From positions 7,995,460 through 8,059,459 of the forward strand of contig NC_087083.1 of the NCBI RefSeq assembly GCF_026151205.1: a stretch of 64,000 bases of DNA. The letters run 5' to 3'. A model generated the notes under the pieces. The model saw only the letters and a list, made by a program, of their open reading frames with translations. It was not told the origin of the DNA and ran no database searches. A program made the position numbers and the translations under genes. Of the stretch, positions 46,801-58,905 are shown in pieces (position 1 is the first letter of the stretch; each line of letters starts with the position of its first letter). This stretch comes from Bolinopsis microptera. Lineage: Eukaryota > Ctenophora > Tentaculata > Lobata > Bolinopsidae.

Positions 46801-49800
46801 AAAATGCAATAAACAAAATAGGAGCCTCTCAATTCCCACCATCTTTACTTTTTTGGAAAAAAATGTGGATGGCAAAAAATTTAATGAACAAAATAAGAGC
46901 CTGTGATTAGTTCTTACCTTCCATGCTATTAGCCAATGCCTCCACAGAGTGAATTATACTCTCTTTCTGTGTATCATCCACTGTCTTCAGAGTATCTTTA
47001 CCCGAGGCTGCCACTTTATCGATTGTCTTTGCCATTGTAGTTTTCTGTGAGAAGTGTGGTTTAGCTTAAAATGTCGATAACAAATAGCGGCCATTCATAA
47101 ATTTAAAATCTAAAGCAAGGTTCTTTATTTAACACGAACATCTCAATAAGTCCATAAAAGTTTTCCTGATGAACGTCAGATGTTTATTTAAAAATAAATT
47201 ATGATCATAAACTATATATTCTATTATAAATTATAAACTTACCAGCGCATTAGTTGCTTCCTTCATCTCCTTCTTCTCCTCCTCAGTTTGTACCGTGCCA
47301 TCCGCTGCAGGCTTCTTTTTCGGTAGCTCTATCATACTCTTGATAGAGTTTAGAGTTCCTGCAACGTCTTTCACATCTCGAGATGTCAGCTGCACTTCAG
47401 TTCCGTTTACCTTCTCGTCCTTTATAATGTCTTCCATCCCCGAGGAAAGCATTTTCATTGAGTTGGCAAGTTCTGTGTCATTCTGAAAAGAATTAAATTT
47501 AAATTCAAATTCAATTTAACGTTTAAATCAGATTATGATTTCAGTTAACAATTAGAATTTGAGTCAGTGATATAGATAACTTTTTCTTTTTTTAACTCAC
47601 CAAAGAGGCAAGTTTCTCTGGACTGTTCAGGATGTCAGTCTGCTGCTTCAGCGCGTGTAGGGCTTCAGTTTTTGCTGTAGGGCAAGCTCCATAGTTTGGA
47701 GTGTCCCATCTGGCAACGAACTTACCCTCGTCGAATATACAGTGACGGTACACCTTATCTTCTGCACTCTTTGTATTGCTGTAAGAGTGAACTTTAGAAG
47801 TGTGTTTGTGTGAGGGTGTAGACTGAACTCCAATTAGTATATTTTACACTAAATTTAAAAGTTTATTGATGGAATGATTTTACGCGGATACAATTCAATT
47901 GAACTTCGGTCTTCTAATTTCACATCAAGTGTTGATGCTGTTATTTCATACAAAGGAAGAAGTTGTACTTACTTAAGATTACAAAGTATATAAAGAAATA
48001 AAGGAAGAAGTTGTTCTTACTTTAGGTTACAAAGTATATAAAGAAATAAAGGAAGAAGTTGTACTTACTTAAGATTACAAGGTATATAAAGAGAGAAAGG
48101 AAGAAGTTGTACTTACTTTAGGTTACAAGGTATGTAAAGAAATAAAGGAAGAAGTTGTTCTTACTTTAGGTTACAAGGTATGATGAGGGTCTCTCCAGCA
48201 GCTGTCTCTGAGAAAACGAACGGATCCGGACGTACTTCTATCATCAAGGCAGTTTCTTCTTTGCAGCCAAGACCTGAGTAAACGGCATTGTGAACAATCG
48301 TGATAGAACATTATCAAACATCGTTATATTTATAGAAGATAGATTCTGTGTTATTTTGCGATTTAGGGCGAATTGGTGCGATGTAAAATTGTATATTCCT
48401 TATACCTCACCTGCCGTTTTAAATGAAATGAAGATTATTTTATATATAGCAATTAGTCTCCTTATCATATGCTCATATGGTTATATTCAGTCAGTATTAA
48501 AGTAACGTTAACCAGCGTATAATTATAAGTATAACACTCGACCTCTGCCTGATCCAGAGGATATCACCATTTTACCTTCACACAGACATCGAACGCTGTA
48601 AGAAGATGATGATCAGACCTCATTATAACTATAATTAGTATAATTATATTTGAATTACCTTCACAAACGGTGGCACCATCCAGTATCTTGCCTCTTGCGC
48701 ATATCTTGCAGTAAGTCGCCCCTTCTTCGTTCTGGTACTCCTTCCTATCTCTATCACAGAGAGTGCACGTTTTTGCAGATCCCTTACTGAAGTGACCTTT
48801 CTGGCACTTTACTGGTGGTTTCTCCACAGCTGAGTGAAATATCACAATGTTATATCTTAAAGGCTAAAAACACGAACATAAGATAAGTGATATGAAAGTG
48901 GGAACTGCTGAAAAAGCTTTACTACCATAAAGCTGTTGGTTGGGAAAGATACTACAATTATATTTATTTATAGCAATGTTTCAACTATATATGAAACATG
49001 GTAAAGTTTGAATATTTACCCCCGTTATCAAGCTCATAACCAGGATTAACAGCTTTGCAGAAACTTCCCCCTTCTTCGTCCTGATAGACTCCATCCTCTG
49101 CGTTACAAAGGACACATGTGTAGTCCTTGCTGTATTCCCCCGCAGCACAGATTGTTGGTGCTAATAATATGTTATAAATTAATCAATGATTTGGTAATTA
49201 TATTTATCAATTTTAAATAATACTGGAATTATTTAATGATAATACTGATAGTGTGGCGAAGTTAATTAAATCATCTACTTTTATATTAAGTTAATTTTAT
49301 TAAGTTAATTAAGTTATACCCCTTTGATAATTTCACTACTGATTTCACAACTATTTTCACTATTAATCAGAAAATCATAAGTATAAGAGTATTAGTAAGA
49401 ACCCACGATCATATCCGTTTAGCGCAGAATAGCCAGGTTTGACACGCTCACAATAGTTCTTCCCTGTCTTATCCTGGTATTCCCCATTTTTTGGAATACA
49501 AAGTTTGCATACGCCACTTTCTTCCCTGTAACCAACTGGACAATCCTCAATTCCTTTTCCTAAGCGAAAAATTATTTTTAGAGTTTCAGGTGATGGTCAC
49601 CAAGATATGTAAACAATTTACAAACTTTTTCTTGAAAAGAGAAAGTACACTGCAATTAAACAAACAAACAAAAATAATCATAAGTATAATCAAAGAGTTT
49701 ACACTTACGTTCGTCTATTGCTTTCTTTCCAGGCGGAACATCGACACACTCTTCTTTACCCGGTAAGTTCTGGTAGGTACCCATATCGCAGGGCCTACAT

Positions 49801-52800
49801 TTTATAAACTTTTCTTCTTCTTCAATGATGAAGAAAACTGCTCCACGGGCTGTGCCGGCTTCGCACGCTTTTATGACAATGGCTCCTTCATCCGCTGTTG
49901 AGATATCATTTTGGTATCATTTCTTTTTAAATACAGCAATTCTTTTTAAATATAATTATGATTTAGTTCCTTTTTAACATAATCAAGTGTTATCGACTGC
50001 TTCATGTTATGAATATAACAGTAGAAGTCAACAGACTTAAACTCTTTTAAAATCATTAAGAAACGATGCAAAAGAACTTGAAAAAAGAAATAAATAAAAG
50101 AACAACTATTTAATAAAAATAAAGCAAACACCGACCTACTACGGATCCTCCGGGCACCTCTCTACAAGTAGGTTTCCCCGCCTCGCTCTGGAACTGACCC
50201 TTCTTCCAATCACACTTTTTACATTCAGTGAACTGTGTTTCTCCTTCAACGAAGAATGCAGGCCCTCTAGCAGTGCCCTCGGCACATGGTGTAACCGCAA
50301 TTGCTGCTTCTCCAGCTGAAAATATATTTGTTGTAGACTTTAATTAATAATTAGGAGCTTGAAATTATGGATTTATCTTTCTGGCTTAATACAAGTGATC
50401 AGCAATGAAACATTAGCTAATTGGATAGGTAATTAGATCGAGTAAAACACTAACCCACAATTACAGATCCTTCAGATACTTCTTTACAGGTAGGTTTTCC
50501 CGGCTCATTTTGATACTGACCCTTTTTCCCATCGCACTTCTTGCATGCGGTGTACTGTGTTTCTCCTTCAAGTTCAACGAAGAATGCATCCCCTCTTGCA
50601 GAGCCAGCCTCACAAGGTTTCACCGCGATTTTGCTCTCTGGAATTAAATATAATAGAGTAAAAAAAGCTGTAAAGGTCAAGCTGTGAAAGCGACTTACTT
50701 ATAACAATTAGATTCAACAATTAACCTAGTTAATTAGCAAGCGTCACATTTACTTTTTATCCAACGCGAAAAATAGTTAACATACCAACGTAATAGCCTT
50801 GCTCCACATCTTTACAGTGAGTCTGCCCAGGACTGTCCTGATATTTGCCTGATTCAGGATCACAAGGAGCACACTCTGTGTACGTAGTGTCTGACACGGT
50901 TCTGTGGGTCCCCGCCGCGCATTCAGCTACTTCTGTTGCTCCTGTTGTTTCTCCTGAAGAAGTACTGGGTAAGGGAGCGATGTTGCACTGGAAATATGTG
51001 CTCCTACTTATTACGTTAAAACGAAGTATGAAACCAAAAATTCCAACAGTATTACTAAATTTCTACTTTATAATTTCTAATTTACAAATTATAATTTCTA
51101 CTGACCTTCAGGGGTAATGACATAGAAACCAGCTTCGACCTTTTTACTGCTGTTTTGGCCCTGTGTGTCTTGATACAAGCCCTTTGAAGCATCACAAGGC
51201 AGACATTTCCAATCAGTTTCTCCTTTGTTACCATACGTTCCCGCAAGGCATTCTTTCTGACTTATACCTGTTAATTAAGTAAGTATTATAACTAGGAGTG
51301 TATTAATATTTTATGTTGTGAAATTAAGGAAGGTTCCTGCAAACCAATAATTCATCTGGAGCTTCTTTTTATTTTGTTGTTTGAATTTATTAAATTATTA
51401 CAACAAACAATGTTTGTTGTAATAATTAAGTAATAACATAAGCCATTAGGAAAGTAAACTATTACACTAAAAATGAAATGTTTTCAATTGAAATTAATTC
51501 TCTAACCTCTTCCTGTATTAAAGCTATCAACCACAATCTCATATCCAGATTTTACGTCTTCACACTTCTCAGCGCCCTCTCCGTCTGAATACTTTCCACG
51601 ACTGGCTAAGCAATCAGAACAAGATGTTTGACCTTCGATGTCTTGATACTGTCCGGCTTCACACTTTTTAAACCCAGAAACTCCTGCAGCTGTAAGATAT
51701 CAGTATTATACCTCCTTATCTGGGTATCACGTGGTGTTATGAAACTTTTTCTTATGTAAATTTCGGAGCTTTCTAAAATTATACAGTTCGAGATACTGAC
51801 AGTTTTTTTTTAATTGTTCATGCAGTAAATCAATATTATAATAATTTAAGCATTAACGAAATGAAAGTAGGGAGACAGGATAAACACATACCATCTGTAT
51901 ACGAGCCTTTTGGACAATCTACACAAGCCCCGCTCTTGCTATACTTCCCTGGAGTACAATCAATACATTTACCATCGGAAATACCTTTTCCTGCAGGACA
52001 TGCACTGCACGCGTTGTCTGAAACATGCCTGAAAATGTGGACACTGTTTTAGGATCAACGCAAGGAACTACGAATTGGTAATTGATACTAAGTCTACATA
52101 ATTGATAATTGGTAAATGATGATTGGTAATACTACATATTGCGTGATTTATTGATGTCCAGGGTGTCTAAACTGATTGAAGTTAAAGGAAAATATCTATT
52201 ATGATATACAAATATAATGTGCAGACTTACCCTCCGCAGAAAAGACATTCAGAGAATCCCACCGCTGGGGTATACTTGTTATCACTCTCCAAACATTCTC
52301 CGCAAATGTCTTTTGCTCCAGCTGTGGTAAGTTATTTGATGAAATTTTCGGGTTTATTATTATATTATATTATTATACCTCATGGTTAATAATAATATAT
52401 TTATTTCAATTGATAAGAATATTTGCAGAAAATTATTTAGATACAAAACTACAGTACAGTTATAAAATGCCAATTGGATACAACAAACAAAATACAAGGG
52501 CAGGTCTCTCCCGCAATTTGGAATGACCTGAGGTGCTTATCTCATTTTCATTAACCCTAAGCCACTCTGTGCCGAGGCACTACCTATAATATACTAGCAT
52601 ACTAGCTGTAGGGGGGTTAGTCCTACGAGCCAGGGAGTGTGTATCACCAGCCGAAGCTGTACCAAATCACAGCTTAGTAACTGGCCGACTTGCATCCGAC
52701 CGGATTTGAACCCGGGCCTTCTGCTTGGGAGGCGATCGTGTTACCATGACTACACCACCCGGCCGACAAACAAGGTGGACTTGAAGCTAGTTCAAAAATT

Positions 52801-54591
52801 AGGGACAATTTCTGGTTTAATCACGTCATAAAATGTTTGACAATGCCTAACCCTGTATCATCATGAACTGAAGATATTTTGGACTTACCACTGTATTTTC
52901 CAATCTCACAAGGTTCACATTTGAAAATGCCGGACGACGCGGCCGTTTCTTTAGCGTAGGTTCCTGCAGGGCACGATGGACAACTCCATCCACCTCTAAT
53001 GAACTGAAGTGGGAAAGATTAATATAATGAATATAATAAATAATAACAGGAAGCGATGTGACAGAGTCGATATATCTTACTGCTTTACTGTTGTCATAGG
53101 GTGGCAATTCATTGCATTATTTGATGCGCAACTCAGTAGTGCATCCCGCTACAAGAAATATAATCATCAGTAGTACAAGTGGCATACCTGTCCTGTACAA
53201 GTGACATACCTGTCCCTCTACTCTAGCAATGCAGTTTACACGAGCCTTGTCCGGACACATCGTCCCTGTCTCCCTGCAAGCCTGGCAACCATGTAGCTGA
53301 TTAGCAGATTCTGGTCTCACTCCTAACTGACACGTAGTGCAGGCTCCAGTCTCAGGGTCGGAATACTGACCAGCGGGACATTCGGCTGAGTAACACAGTT
53401 ATAGTGACTTACAATGAGAGTACGTGCTAAAGAGGTCACTTATAAAGTTCATAGAGTTCAGACAAAACAGTGCTAGAAGCTTGCATTTCGTTAATTTTAG
53501 ATTATTATAGAAGCGATAATTAAATATCATAAACTGCCAATATCTCGGTAAATGCAGCATTTTCACGAGCTTGAATCTTAATTTTTAATTATAATTAGTA
53601 ATGAATTACCGCACAGATTTTACTTACGATAAATCGTTAACATTTTCACTTTGTTGCCCCTGTTAGAATCGTACAAGGTGAAAGCATGTGGCGATGTTAT
53701 CTTCGCTGATTTAAGGAAAACTGTTGTCTTTTTGGTCGCTGTAAAACCATCATTCTCAATAAACTGAAGAAGTGAATAATTTTGAATAATTCAAATCGAA
53801 ATTGATCACAAAACAATTCACGATTTGTGAAATGTCACTTAGGAGGGTTATACCTTATCAAACATAAATTTCACGGAATTAAAAATGCTTTATTTACCAC
53901 ATCCCCATTTTCATCCTCAAACTCCAATGTTGCTGAGAGAGTATCAGTAATGCGAGGCTCAGCACTGTCTCCGTAAAGCTGGAGTTTGAACGTAGGATTC
54001 TTACCCGTACTGCCCACTAGCGTGTAACGTTCCCCGTTCTCGTACTTCAACACGTGGGTGCTTGATATCACAACAGAGTAGTCTGAAAATGTACATAATA
54101 TGTTAATGAGGTTCATAATGATTATCTTATCACAGCCTCCACAGACCTCCAGCTCCATTCAATCTTATAGCAACGCATCAGAAACAAATTGATATCTTCG
54201 AAATTTAGCGCTTTTCAGTCCTACTCAATATTTTATTTACCTAGTGCTTCAGCGTAGACGAGCTTTGAATCAGACGCCTCCTCATCAACAGTTACGTCAC
54301 ATCTGAAGGCTGCAGTTTCTGTTCCGTCGTAGTTGATGTTGGCCTTTATCTTCACTTGGTCCCCCATGATTGTCCACCTGTCAATCTGCCCTGCTCCGTA
54401 CACGCATGAGGTATCTAGGAACGCCTTTTCTCCACTTACACTGGTGCAAGTAGCAGTTTCTTGTGTCCCTGTCTTTGTCACTGTCAGGACCACTTTGTTG
54501 TTTACCCATAAGCCCGGTTCATTGAGCTCACAGGTAACTGTCTTGAATCCTAAAGCTCCTCTTTTGAAGTTCGTTCCGACCGTGGTCAATT
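40811..54591 (-). CDS. Adhesion-type GPCR: Ig-like, about 12 Cys-rich repeats, GAIN/GPS, 7TM (5' incomplete)
   Basis: 33 exons agree in phase: 54591-54241, 54082-53898, 53763-53628, 53385-53210, 53003-52889, 52321-52231, 52028-51892, 51689-51507, 51267-51106, 50953-50786, 50637-50455, 50315-50136, 49894-49709, 49559-49407, 49160-49020, 48829-48659, 48273-48165, 47778-47601, 47482-47243, 47044-46918, 46633-46446, 46233-46076, 45858-45757, 45611-45461, 44994-44888, 44554-44428, 44246-44133, 44023-43861, 43702-43530, 43306-43181, 41744-41574, 41380-41232, 40967-40811; about 1751 aa. The first exon seen starts in phase 1, so a signal-peptide exon is missing. Order: Ig-like/beta-rich (1-224); GCC2/GCC3-type repeats with CxxC and GxYQD (225-906); an HRM-like YRHCIFDEGKFVARWD region; GAIN; GPS (WSSKGC and CHCNHNTSFAILL, cleavage expected before Thr) ending at 1323; then seven membrane segments to about 1610, with GVPWIVGV and FIILTGLQ; and a charged coiled tail (LEEQKKLEEEARK). 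Repeat exons are mostly 1-1 phase, suited to duplication. The ligand is unknown. Confidence 0.85.
41531..41592 (-). repeat. 34-bp duplication of a splice donor in the GPCR gene
   Basis: TAAACTTACAAAAGGTTTCT occurs at 41531 and 41565. The right copy provides the donor of the exon ending at 41574 (CCTTTT|GTAAGT), and the left copy is intronic. Confidence 0.85.
42088..43159. mobile_element. 1.07-kb foldback element in a GPCR intron
   Basis: Long inverted arms begin GGCAACTTGGTCGTTTAGCT (left) and GGGAAGTTGGTCGTTTAGCT (complement of right). Each contains TATGCAACGTC units followed by dense CCGGCTAGTAG units. The centre is near 42640. GGTTATAT flanks both ends (42080-42087 and 43160-43167), an 8-bp target duplication. 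The two mirrored frames (CNVYATSMQ-like) are repeat artefacts, not a gene. Confidence 0.85.
45236..45493 (-). repeat. 43-bp tandem repeat spanning the GPS-exon splice donor, 6 copies
   Basis: The unit TTTGACTTACGAGTAAGATA... carries the last coding bases after the GPS cleavage site (encoding TSFAILL) and the CTC|GTAAGT donor. The exon uses the first copy (donor at 45461). Five more potential donors follow in the intron. Copies are nearly identical. Confidence 0.92.
47953..48185 (-). repeat. 48-bp tandem repeat spanning a GPCR splice donor, 5 copies
   Basis: AAGGAAGAAGTTGT starts recur at 47953, 48001, 48049, 48097 and 48145. Each unit includes the exon end and a GTAAGA or GTAAGT donor. The exon ends at 48165 in the copy nearest the coding sequence, and read-through meets a stop at once. 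Confidence 0.88.
52491..52765 (-). mobile_element. tRNA-derived SINE in a GPCR intron
   Basis: The - strand head is tRNA-like: GTGGTGTAGTCATGG (A box), CGCCTCCCAAGC with a CCC (Gly-type) anticodon, and GGGTTTGAATCC (B box). A non-tRNA body follows. ACAAACAA flanks both sides (52483-52490 and 52766-52773). It is unlikely to be a working tRNA gene because the acceptor stem and the start are imperfect and it is embedded in a longer repeat. Confidence 0.75.
53173..53216 (-). repeat. 22-bp duplication at a GPCR splice donor
   Basis: GTACAAGTGGCATACCTGTC / GTACAAGTGACATACCTGTC lie 22 bp apart. Each gives a CAG|GTATG donor, and the right copy (donor at 53210) fits the phase of the next exon. Confidence 0.75.
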
Positions 54592-57500
54592 CTGAGAATA
54601 GGATTTAATGAGAAAATGCAATGGTGATATTAATGTTCGCGTTTATGAATTGACACAAAAAGCTTGAATAAAATAAAGCCACAATCTACTGAGAAATCTT
54701 GATAAAATAAAAATAACTCACCAACACAAGTTCACAAAATTTTCTCAGATCAGTCTGTCAGTTTGTGTGTGGTAAGTCTGTCAAGTATAGTTTAGTTTCC
54801 AAACACCACCCAGTACACTCTCACTCGAGACTGACAAACCTTTGGGCTAAGACCCGTCAGAAGCACAGATACCCTCTACTAGAGTATCTCTAGAGTACCT
54901 CTACTATAGAGTACCTCTAGAGTACCTCTTATATTAGGGGTCGTCTCTAGAGTACCTCTATTAGAGTAAGGTCGTCCACATATTAGGTAATTAGGAGAGG
55001 GTTCCAAATGATTACATAATTGTAATCATGACACGATAGTTATATGTCAAATTGATTACGGAGGAATGGAGGGTAATATGTGAACGACCAGTTAGAGGGT
55101 ACGGAGTGGGTGTGGACTGGAAATGTTCAGAATGCCGTCCCCGGGTGGCACCCACTGAGTGGGAGAACCGGACCCACTATACTTTGCTGCCCCTCCTACA
55201 CCTAGTAGGTCCTCTTGAGGCTACTTGGTGCAGTGTTTGGGGAGTGACAGCAAGGAGACATTTAGTATGACTATGGTAAAATCATGGTTAATCAAGAAAG
55301 TGGAGATTGTGGGGTTTTCGGAGGTAGTTTTAAGCACCGAGCCTTTACAGGAGAAAATTAGTTATCTTTAGCTAAGAGAGAGCAGCAAATCCAAAACGAT
55401 CCTTAAGGAAATGAGCCGATTTACATGGCGCACGTGCGACGTGCGTACCCAAAGGAGCAACCATTCTATTTTTAACTTTGCTTGTTTCTTATTGGCTGAG
55501 CCAGCGTACCACGTGTCCATGCTCGGCCAATAACAACACAACAAGTGATGGGTCAACCAATCGGGAGCAACCAGCCTCAGGATGCACCCAATAACAGCTC
55601 AGCAATGGAGAGGAGCTGGGAGGAGCTGTATTGCTTGCGGAGGAGCACGTGGGATTATTACACCACGTGACTCCGTGACGCACGCACCAAGGAGCAGCTT
55701 ATACCACATTTAAAGGAAACAGATGCTTGTAGAACAATGACATTAGTTTAGAAAGAGGGAGGACAGACAGGGGAATGTGTGCTGCCCGAGTAACCCGGGG
55801 CTAACGAGGTAACACTTCCCCTTTATATAAGTCTATATTTAGTACCTGCTATCTATTGCATGCGGAGGGTAGCCCGGGGCTAACGAGATAATACTTCCCC
55901 CTCTATACTTAGTGTCTGCTATCTATTGCATGCGGAGGGTAGACGTAGCTAGTATTGCTTGTAGAGTATAGCTAGTGCCTCCGGAGGGGAGGGAGAGAGC
56001 ACAAACTATATAATTGTAGTGTTAAGATGAACCATTCTACAAATACAGGAGCAAATATATTGCAGTTAAACGTCGTGGCAAGCTTCAAGTAGGCAGAACT
56101 GGTTACTATAAATTATGTTTAGGTGGGTAGAAAAAAGTTTAAAGCCAAAAGAAAAATGGTTCAATATTCTCATTTATGTGGCCGCAATAGTGACGAATTT
56201 CACAAAATGTGTATTTATTTTACCGAAACTAGTTTGTATAGAATAATACTGTAAATGATATGCGAGAGTCCTTCAAACTGAATGGGGTACGATCGACAAG
56301 TACAATGATTATGAAAATTGTAACTTTCTTAAGCTGAAAATGTAAGCAAAATCGGTGGTTACCGAATACCGTTAAATTGAGGCGATTACAATTACTGAAG
56401 AAGTATTACTATAATTGAAAATTTCCTAATTGCCCTGTAAAATTTAGGATTGAGGTTGAAATAAATTTGTTGCATTGCTTATGCAGTTTGTACCGCTTTA
56501 AATTCGTTAAGTTAATCAGGGTTGCATGTTTAGCTGCGGCCTATGATTTAGTTTTATAGTTTACACACTACAAAGGCTAAGAAACATGTTGTTTTCTATT
56601 CTTTTAACTTATTGTGTCTGTTTAATTAATCATGGACTTCCCACTCAAGAACCATGGACAGTTAATATCTACCTCACACTCAAAAACCTTATGATAATTC
56701 AAATACTAATTAGAAGAGTGATGGTTACTGAATATTTTAAGCCTATAAGTCGGAATGCTTGCGCATAGTTGGAGCACCGAGATACTTGTAACGAGATCAA
56801 AATGACCCCAACCGTATTCATCATAGTCACATCAAACTAGACATGGGCATTGGGCATCACTGTTAAATAATTTAACAGTGTAGTCAAGCCTAGTAATCGT
56901 AGTTATCTTATTCAAACTAAATCGTTAGCCTTGAGCCTCCGCCCCTCAGATCACTGGAGCCTAGCCAGTAACCACTGATCCAGGGTCCAGTAGCACAATG
57001 ACCTCCCCTCCCCTCTCCCTGGATCACACTGAGCAACCCCAAGCTTATGACTATTACATGTTCTACAATTATACAGGTTTCTCACTATTGTCAGTCACGT
57101 GACCATAAAGCAAGTATTTTATTGGTGGAGAGAGCGCGAGAAGACACGGTATTGGCTGCTCCAAGCCCCAGGATGTTAGGGAGCTACAAGTACAGAGAGA
57201 TAATGCATGCGGAGGGGAGCTATCTATTGCATTTGGAGGGAGAGCTATCTATTGCATGCGGAGGGAGAGCTATTGACCTGAGAGAGCTAATAGAGGTTTA
57301 GCTGTTTTACATATGCTTATAAGGTTAAGATAACGGAGCCCAACAGGCTCCTCTGTATGCAAATGATACAGAGAGTAGCACATACTGAGTATAACCTTAT
57401 AACGAGCATTGTTGAGCATGTTGAGGAAGGGACACACAGTGACTATACGAACATTGTTACTGGATACAACGCTTACTTAGATGTTCACTCTTCCCATATA

Positions 57501-58570
57501 CTCATGTATTTATATATTATGATACAAGAGAAACACCACGTTAGGGCGCGAGGAGGATTAAGACTCATCAGAGTGAGAAAACTGGCAATAAATCAAAAAA
57601 GTTGTTTATTCAAAGACTAAACAAGGACTGCAAAAGCTAATGTTAATATTTTACTTAAAACTGACAAATTAAAAGGGAGGGTAAAACACGCTATCGATCA
57701 CAGAGGGCATGTTGAACAAGGCAAGGTATAAATTGCTGTAAAGGGGACAGGTAGGCTCCCCTTAATGGACGTTTATATGTGGAATGTGGATGCAGTACGT
57801 GTCACCTGTTATGTGCACAGTTACATATTTACATCACATTCAACGTGTCATGCTGAATTCCTTTGTTATCCACACATGATGTAGGAAAACCGGCAATGAT
57901 ACAAAAAGGTACACGTACTACTACTCTAGGTGCAATTTCTAGAGTCGCGCACTCAAACTTTCTAATAAAGTTATACTGAAGATCATGCTTCCACTTCAGC
58001 GGGGGGGGGGGCCACTGCTTCAGTTGCAACACACTTTGAAATCGGATTTAAATTTGTCGTGACATTGCATCTAGAAGAAATAAACAAACTTGGCTTATCT
58101 GGTGGATTCGTGTAGTTTTATTGAGTCTCATGATTTGAAGTATTTTAATACTTTAAACACTATAACTATATAACAAATAATTTGAGAATATGAGTATATA
58201 TGACGTAGGAATGTCGATACGTTATTCAGCTACTTATTTCTATTAGAATCTGTCTTCACTGAGTCTATTCAGAAATAATCAGAAATTTGAATGAAAGAAC
58301 TATCAAACTTGGCTTACTCAGCTGAGAATTAATGACATGGTAGGTGAGCTTTTTAACTTTATCTGCTTCCCAAATTACCGCGTAAGCAGATAGTAATAGT
58401 TCCGGGTAACGTTCTAACGTTCTACTGACGTTTAAAGGAATTACCCGCGGTAAATCGTGGTTTTACTCTATAAATATAATTTACTGCATGGCTGCATACT
58501 AATTACTTGTATCACGTGGTGACCCCCACGGTCGCTTCACTATAGTCTTCGACGATACAGGGCCAGGGGA

Positions 58571-58592
58571 GCCGCGCACTTCGTGCGCGGCG
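58571..58592. other. GC-rich hairpin CCGCGCAC-TTC-GTGCGCGG
   Basis: A perfect 8-bp stem with a 3-base loop in AT-rich surroundings, part of a GGGAGCCGCGCAC...GCGGCGGGTC block. No gene context; probably the end of a repeat. Confidence 0.5.
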
Positions 58593-58817
58593 GGTCATAC
58601 AACGTATGACAACTAATTACTAAGTTAGTATGAGCGCTGGCTAAAAAGTAGAAAATGAGATGTGAGAGCTGATCGAGGAAACAACGACCAGTATACCTTT
58701 TTATTTTGATCATCATATTCATTAAATGGAGTTAATTTGTTTATTTTGTTTAACTTTAAGCGCTGCTGAAATATTTTTAATTGTGTTGGATACTCATAAC
58801 TCCATAATCTCGTTGAA

Positions 58818-58905
58818 CTTTACCTGGGGACCCCATGGGCTATTATGTTTATAAACATAAAGATTCGGCGGAATGACCTAGGCTGAGCGCCGCCCAGTAA
58901 GTTGA
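58818..58905 (+). repeat. Short dispersed repeat, second full copy
   Basis: TTTACCTGGGGACCCCATGG, TATTATGTTTATAAACATAA, GATTCGGCGGAATGACC and GAGCGCCGCCCAGTAAG match the copy at 29536-29625 along its whole length. Confidence 0.65.

Noticed and set aside
52680..52765. Functional tRNA-Gly (CCC) gene on the - strand
   Set aside because: A and B boxes are good, but it is fused to a longer body with flanking 8-bp duplications, as expected of a SINE.
54720..54850. Signal-peptide exon for the GPCR ending at a GTTG|GTGAGT donor
   Set aside because: The donor is good, but no Met or hydrophobic run precedes it on the - strand.
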